Of a DNA stretch of 35,134 bases, positions 31,099 to 35,134 are shown one piece after another (position 1 is the first letter of the stretch; each line of letters begins with the position of its first letter). The DNA is from Pseudomonadota bacterium (GTDB taxonomy: Bacteria > Myxococcota_A > UBA796 > GCA-2862545). The position numbers and the translations under genes are program-made. Where the stretch lies: the NCBI GenBank assembly GCA_002862545.1, contig PKDJ01000068.1, forward strand, positions 1-35,134. The letters are read 5' to 3'. Below the pieces are notes generated by a model that was not told the origin of the DNA, did no database searches, and was given only the letters and a program-made list of their open reading frames with translations.

Positions 31099-32277
31099 GT
31101 GTTGGTGTTCCTGTTCACGTGGCTGTCGCTCGCAGGAACGGCTTCCTTGCACGTCGCTGTGCACCACGAAGCCGGGACCATCTACGACATCGCGGCGGAG
31201 GGTGCTGACGGCATGTGTAGTGTCCAGCCCGGCCGAATCTCCTGTCCTGCGAGTGGCATCGTGCGGTTCCGCTGGGGGCCGCCCGGTGACGAGTGGGAGC
31301 TCGTGGGCGAAGTCGCGGTCCCTCCGGGAGAGATCGGGAGGGCATACGTGTTGGCTCCCGACGAGGCGCGAGAGGACGAGCTTGCGCGCCTCGACGATGC
31401 GGTGGTGACGCCCGAGGCGATCCGAGAGCTGTTTCTGGGGACGACGGAGCGTCCTGCGCCGCCAAGTCGCGCGATGCTCTCGCGGCTGGTCGAGCTGGCG
31501 CTACACTCGGACCCCCAGATCCAGCGGGCCGTGATCGACGCTCTAGTGCCTTGGTGGCGTCACACGGCAGCCGATCCATTCCCACCTGAGGCACCGGCGA
31601 TCCTGCCCGATGGGCTGATCACGCGCTTGGCGAGGGACGACAACTTTCGCACCCGCCGACGCCTCGCGAACCGACTCCGAGAGGTGCGTCAGGGGGCGCA
31701 TGTGGAGGAGGCCCTTCAGGCGCTGGTCGGGCTCACCGACGACCGGGCGCCTGTGCAGCGTGCTGCCATTGCGAGCCTGTCTGTGCAGGCGCGTGCCGAG
31801 AGAGTGCCTGCGGAGGTGGCCTGGGAGCGGGCCATGCGGCAGGTTCGTGAGCCAGGGCCGCCGGGTCGTGCGGCAGCGAACACGCTTGGTCACCTCGGTG
31901 GGGTACTCGAGGGGCCGTCTGGCGACATCGACCCAGTCGAGGCAGTGAGTCGCACGCTGCAGTACCACACCGAGAGAGGCTGGAACGTGTGGAGTGCGTG
32001 GAAGGAGCATGTGCCCTTCGACCGGGCGTGGGTCGACCTGCTCCTGCGGAACACCGTCGGACTCTCAACGGGCTTGGTCAAGCACTGGTCCGAGAGCTCG
32101 CCCGATGACTTCGCGGAGGCTCTGTCGGCTTGGGAGCCAGGCCCTCCGCACAGCCCTCGCTTCGACGAGATCCGGTCGCACCTCGCTCGCACGCCGCACC
32201 CCGCGGTCCGGGACGCGCTGCAGCTGCCAGGGCTGCCGGTCGAGGGGCCATCGAGCGTGGATGACGGGATTGAATGA
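31099..32277 (+). CDS. secreted HEAT-repeat-like protein, function unknown
   Basis: A 392-residue protein starting at GTG 31099 behind GGGGAGG. The signal peptide is MLVFLFTWLSLAGTASLHVA. Residues about 20-100 are beta-rich, with a possible disulfide (MCSVQPGRISCPASG). From about residue 125 on, paired helices recur with a HEAT/Armadillo-like pattern: LVELALHSDPQIQRAVIDALVPWW, LARDDNFRTRRRLANRLREV, LVGLTDDRAPVQRAAIASLSV, AWERAMRQVREPGPPGRAAANTLGHLG. Such solenoids bind proteins in the periplasm or at the surface. No enzyme motif is seen. It ends just before the palindromes upstream of the secretion operon; the first palindrome overlaps its stop codon. Confidence 0.6.
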   Translation: MLVFLFTWLSLAGTASLHVAVHHEAGTIYDIAAEGADGMCSVQPGRISCPASGIVRFRWGPPGDEWELVGEVAVPPGEIGRAYVLAPDEAREDELARLDDAVVTPEAIRELFLGTTERPAPPSRAMLSRLVELALHSDPQIQRAVIDALVPWWRHTAADPFPPEAPAILPDGLITRLARDDNFRTRRRLANRLREVRQGAHVEEALQALVGLTDDRAPVQRAAIASLSVQARAERVPAEVAWERAMRQVREPGPPGRAAANTLGHLGGVLEGPSGDIDPVEAVSRTLQYHTERGWNVWSAWKEHVPFDRAWVDLLLRNTVGLSTGLVKHWSESSPDDFAEALSAWEPGPPHSPRFDEIRSHLARTPHPAVRDALQLPGLPVEGPSSVDDGIE

Positions 32278-32327
32278 CAGGCTGTCACGATGGGGTGGTG
32301 ACGCAGAGGGGTACTGACAGGTTGTCG
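32275..32327 (+). promoter_or_regulatory. two near-identical palindromes 40 bp apart, putative upstream activator sites for gspCD
   Basis: TGACAGGCTGTCA at 32275-32287 (TGACA-GGC-TGTCA) and TGACAGGTTGTCG at 32315-32327 share 11 of 13 bases. Their spacing is exactly 40 bases, close to four helical turns, so a bound protein would face the same side. They lie about 65-105 bases before the sigma-54 promoter at 32380, the usual distance for activator binding sites. The palindromic centre suggests a dimeric activator. The responsible regulator is not encoded in the window. Confidence 0.6.
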
Positions 32328-32379
32328 AGACAGAGGCACTCGCAGTCGGTCTGCGTCCGGATCTACGCCTGACGGGAGT

Positions 32380-32395
32380 TGGCGCGGACCTTGCA
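32380..32395 (+). promoter_or_regulatory. sigma-54 (RpoN) promoter upstream of gspC
   Basis: TGGCGCGGACCTTGCA matches the sigma-54 consensus TGGCRYR-N4-TTGCW at every defined position, with the -24 GG and -12 GC correctly ten bases apart. The GC of the -12 element lies at 32393-32394, so transcription should begin near 32405, 25 bases before the gspC ATG. Such promoters need an enhancer-binding ATPase, consistent with the paired palindromes upstream. Confidence 0.75.
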
Positions 32396-32429
32396 TCCGG
32401 CTAGACCGTCCGACCCTCTAGGAGTCTTC

Positions 32430-33353
32430 ATGACCCGCGCGGTGCCGTTTCTCGTCGCTCTGTTCGTCGGCGTAGCTGCCTTTGGGGCGGCGTTCGCGGT
32501 GAACACGGTGATCGGGTCGCTCGTCGCGCCCGACGAGACGGTTGCCGAGGCATCCGGTGGCCTCGACCTCAACACGGTGTCGGCCGGCAGCATGGCGACG
32601 AACATCCAGCCACAGCAGCGCGCCAAGGGAGAGCGGACGTACCTCGATGGGATCCTCTGCCGGAACATCTTCGATCCAGAGTCCATCTCGGACTGCGAGG
32701 AGCGGGCGAAGAAGTCAGGTGGTGGCGGCGGCGGAGACGCTCTAAGCGACCTGCCCGTGAGTCTCGTCGGCACGATGGTGGCCGAGCCTGCGACCTACTC
32801 CGTCGCTTTCCTGCGTGAAGACGGCAAGGAGACGGGCAGCTACGGCATCCAAGACAAGATCCTCGATGCGACCGTGGTCGCCATCGAGCAGTCACGCGTC
32901 CAAGTCCGCAGGGCCAACTCTCGGCTCGAGTACATCACGATGGACGAGGAAGCCCCCAAGAAGAAGCCCGAGCGTCAGGCCAGCACCTCGTCCGGTGGTG
33001 ATGACGAAGAGGGCATCGAGAAGGTCGGCGAGAACAAGTTCGTCGTCTCCCGCGACCTCCTCGACAAGTACATCAACGACATCGAGAGCATCTCCCGCAT
33101 GGGTCGGGCGCTGCTCCATCGTGGCCCCGACGGCGAGTTCGACGGCTACCGGCTCTCGGCAATCCGCAGGAACACCCTTGCGGACAAGCTAGGAATTCGG
33201 AACGGCGACGTAGTGCACAGCGTGAACGGCAAGCCGCTGAACTCTGTGCAGTCGGCCATGGAGGCCTACCAGACCATGACGAACGACAGCAACTTCAGCT
33301 TCGAGGTCACGCGCCGTGGCCAGAAGGTCGACCTCGACTACACGGTCGAGTGA
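32430..33353 (+). CDS. gspC: type II secretion system protein GspC
   Basis: A 307-residue inner-membrane protein; ATG 32430 has AGGAG five bases upstream. One transmembrane helix near the N-terminus (residues about 5-28) is followed by a linker. The HR domain opens with YLDGILCRNIFDPES (71-85) and continues DLPVSLVGTMVAEPATYSVAFLRE to about residue 170; this domain contacts GspD. A charged, low-complexity stretch (about 172-200) precedes a helix and a PDZ domain (about 240-307): RLSAIRRNTLADKLGIRNGDVVHSVNGKPL. Cys77 and Cys89 could form a disulfide. PDZ-bearing GspC links the inner-membrane platform to the secretin and helps pick substrates. It overlaps gspD by four bases (GTGA). Confidence 0.93.
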   Translation: MTRAVPFLVALFVGVAAFGAAFAVNTVIGSLVAPDETVAEASGGLDLNTVSAGSMATNIQPQQRAKGERTYLDGILCRNIFDPESISDCEERAKKSGGGGGGDALSDLPVSLVGTMVAEPATYSVAFLREDGKETGSYGIQDKILDATVVAIEQSRVQVRRANSRLEYITMDEEAPKKKPERQASTSSGGDDEEGIEKVGENKFVVSRDLLDKYINDIESISRMGRALLHRGPDGEFDGYRLSAIRRNTLADKLGIRNGDVVHSVNGKPLNSVQSAMEAYQTMTNDSNFSFEVTRRGQKVDLDYTVE

Positions 33354-35134
33354 CCGCCTCGCAGACCGCAGCACCTCTTTCACGCCTTCGACGAGAACGA
33401 ACCTTGCAAACACAAGTTGCGCCGGCCCGATTCGGGTCGCTCATTCTCGGTGGCGCAGTCGCCATCGCCCTCTGCTGGGCCGCACCATCCATCGCGCAGG
33501 ACGCGACCGGAAGTCAGCCTACGACAAGCGGAAACGCCAACGGTGGTGCGGGGACCACGTCTCCCACGACCACCACGTCGGCCAATGGGGATGGGACGAA
33601 CACCACCACGACCTCGTCTGGAACGACGGCGGCGGGTGGGACGACCTCGGCAGGCAGCACCTCACGCCGCACGCGTCCGGCGCCGTCCTCGCCGGCAGCG
33701 GGTGGTGAGAGCGCAGGCTCCGCCAACGAAGGAGCCGCGAATCCGGACTCCGCGGGCGCCGACCGGTACGAGATCATCTCCCCCGAGATTCCGCCTAAGG
33801 GTCCGGCTGCCGGTCCGGACAACGTCAAGGTCGACCTGAACTTTGTGGATCTCGATCTCCTCGACCTCCTCAAGCGCTTCGCTGACTGGAAGAGGATGAA
33901 CTTCATCATCACGGACAAGAAGGAGCAGGAGGGCAAGTCAGTCTCGATCATCAGTCACCACAAGGTGACGATTCGAGAGGCCTACGAGGCGTTCCAGTCT
34001 GCGCTCGCGATGCACGGTCTGACCATCGTCGAGACGAACGGGATGGGTCGCATCGTCAAGTCCGGCGATGCGTCGAAGAGCCCCATCAAGGTCGGAAAGG
34101 GGACTCCCGGACGCACGGATGTGATCACCACGCAGCTCATCCAGCTCGAGAATGTCTCGGTGTCGGACGTGAGCAAGGTGATTCAGGGCCTGGTCTCGCC
34201 AGAGGCCCAGGTCACGGCCTACCAGCCGACCAACACGATGATCATCACCGACACGGGGAACAACCTCCGCAAGGTGTACGAGGTCCTCCGAGAGCTCGAC
34301 GTGGCGGCGCCGAAGAGCTCCATGAAGATCGTGCCGCTCGCGTTTGCTGATTCGGCAGAGGTCAAGGCCATCATCGAGCAGCTCTACCCGAGTGCTGCAA
34401 CCGATAGTGGCTCCAGCAGCCGCGGCACGACCAGTCGGTCGACCCGGTCGTCGACCTCGCGTTCATCGTCGCGCACGAACTCCCGCTCTTCGCGGTCGAG
34501 CTCGCGTAGCACGAGCAGTGCCGAGGCCAACGCGGTCGGTGAGTCGAGCAACTACATCTCGAAGGTGCTCGACGACGAGCGGACCAACTCACTGATCGTG
34601 CTGGCAAACGATGATGGGCACAAGGCTGTTGCCGATCTCGTCGCCAAGCTCGACGTGGATGTCGATCCGCAGAACCGAGCGCAGATTCACGTCGTGAACC
34701 TCGAGCACGCGAAGGCCGAGGAAGTAGCACAGGTTCTGTCCGAGCTCTCCCAAGCGGGCAACAACCAGAACAGCCGTCGGGGGGCTGCAGCGAGCCGCGC
34801 GGCGACTCGGTCGAGCTCGAGCAACGCGGCGGCTGCTCTCGCGGGCGGTGCAGGTGGTGAGGAGGGGGAGGCTCGTGGCGCCATCGCGGCCTTCGACTCG
34901 GGCATGCGCATCGCAGCAGACGAGAACACGAACTCGCTCGTGATCATCGCGAACCAAGAGGACTACCGAGTCGTCAAGTCCGTCATCGACGAGCTGGACA
35001 TCGTGCGTCGGCAGGTGTTCGTCGACGCGGTGGTGCTCGAGATCAACAGTGAAGACACCATCGACCTGGGGCTCGCTGCGCACATGCCCACGTCTCCAGC
35101 GCAGGATTCCGTGGGGTTCGTCGGCGGGCAGTTC
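33350..35134 (+). CDS. gspD: type II secretion secretin GspD, C-terminus beyond window
   Basis: The first 595 codons of the outer-membrane secretin, starting at the GTG that overlaps the gspC stop. A long n-region precedes a signal helix (LILGGAVAIALCWAAPSIAQ), cleaved near residue 51. Residues about 52-150 are a Thr/Gly/Ser/Ala-rich linker. N0 begins at about residue 159 (VKVDLNFVDLDLLDLLKRFADWKRMNF). N1 follows at about 258-322 (ITTQLIQLENVSVSDVSKVIQGL, TNTMIITDTGNNLRK), then N2 (MKIVPLAFADSAEVKAIIEQL, TNSLIVLANDDGH), then N3 (IHVVNLEHAKAEEVAQVLSEL, TNSLVIIANQEDY). Secretin-domain sequence starts at VFVDAVVLEINSEDTIDLG. N2 and N3 each carry a Ser/Arg/Ala-rich insertion. The pore forms a multimer through which folded proteins leave the periplasm. 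Confidence 0.94.
   Translation, partial: MTASQTAAPLSRLRRERTLQTQVAPARFGSLILGGAVAIALCWAAPSIAQDATGSQPTTSGNANGGAGTTSPTTTTSANGDGTNTTTTSSGTTAAGGTTSAGSTSRRTRPAPSSPAAGGESAGSANEGAANPDSAGADRYEIISPEIPPKGPAAGPDNVKVDLNFVDLDLLDLLKRFADWKRMNFIITDKKEQEGKSVSIISHHKVTIREAYEAFQSALAMHGLTIVETNGMGRIVKSGDASKSPIKVGKGTPGRTDVITTQLIQLENVSVSDVSKVIQGLVSPEAQVTAYQPTNTMIITDTGNNLRKVYEVLRELDVAAPKSSMKIVPLAFADSAEVKAIIEQLYPSAATDSGSSSRGTTSRSTRSSTSRSSSRTNSRSSRSSSRSTSSAEANAVGESSNYISKVLDDERTNSLIVLANDDGHKAVADLVAKLDVDVDPQNRAQIHVVNLEHAKAEEVAQVLSELSQAGNNQNSRRGAAASRAATRSSSSNAAAALAGGAGGEEGEARGAIAAFDSGMRIAADENTNSLVIIANQEDYRVVKSVIDELDIVRRQVFVDAVVLEINSEDTIDLGLAAHMPTSPAQDSVGFVGGQF

Noticed and set aside
1-35134. Mobile element, prophage, CRISPR or defence island
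   Set aside because: No transposase, integrase, repeat-spacer array, restriction enzyme or toxin-antitoxin pair is visible, and codon use looks even across the window.

Overview
The window is a GC-rich, densely coded chromosomal segment. It has about 31 protein genes on both strands, no gap above 230 bases, and no rRNA, tRNA, CRISPR array, transposase or phage gene that I can see. GTG and TTG starts are frequent, and four-base GTGA stop/start overlaps recur. The content points to a Gram-negative bacterium with an outer membrane: a FadL-type porin, an OmpA-type lipoprotein, a barrel protein and type II secretion genes. The style (sigma-54 promoter, TPR/STAND protein with a cyclase-like domain, many lineage-specific envelope proteins) resembles Myxococcota or related former Deltaproteobacteria. 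That assignment is inference, not proof.

Layout. Bases 1-787 (minus) hold the N-terminal part of a FadL-like porin. Bases 850-5770 carry a small SAM methyltransferase, an alkyltransferase-like DNA-lesion sensor (minus), a short lipoprotein, an OmpA-like lipoprotein and the chaperone HtpG. A NYN-domain putative nuclease (5926-6753) faces a minus-strand run of four poorly known genes (6756-10992): a two-lobed membrane protein, an outer-membrane barrel with an acidic linker, a helical protein and a secreted SRPBCC protein. A palindrome-rich divergent region precedes a large cyclase-like/STAND/TPR protein (11218-14154) whose catalytic motifs are all degenerate.

Bases 17401-14188 (minus) form a tight three-gene NatA/NatB-like ABC exporter operon; its last permease is fused to a CPBP-protease-like domain. 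Then follow a PaaZ-type aldehyde dehydrogenase without a hydratase domain, an M23 peptidase, a 50-residue coupled small ORF with an unknown membrane-anchored partner, a one-domain chromate transporter, and an Hsp20 chaperone (minus). A three-gene overlapping operon comes next: AstE/AspA-type deacylase, RlmI/RlmK-like rRNA methyltransferase, SfsA. It converges stop-to-stop on pdxJ.

Bases 26410-30263 carry an apparently active class III nucleotide cyclase with an FHA-like C-terminus, followed by topoisomerase III. A GPP34-family protein (minus) and a secreted HEAT-like protein lie before the start of a type II secretion operon (gspC, then gspD running off the window). That operon is preceded by a consensus-quality sigma-54 promoter and two near-identical palindromes 40 bp apart. 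These form the clearest regulatory module here.

I did not find a convincing new multi-gene system. The strongest leads are the sigma-54/palindrome control of gspCD, the doubly degenerate cyclase-STAND protein, the cysteine-less RlmI-like methyltransferase, and the low-complexity insertions in GspD.
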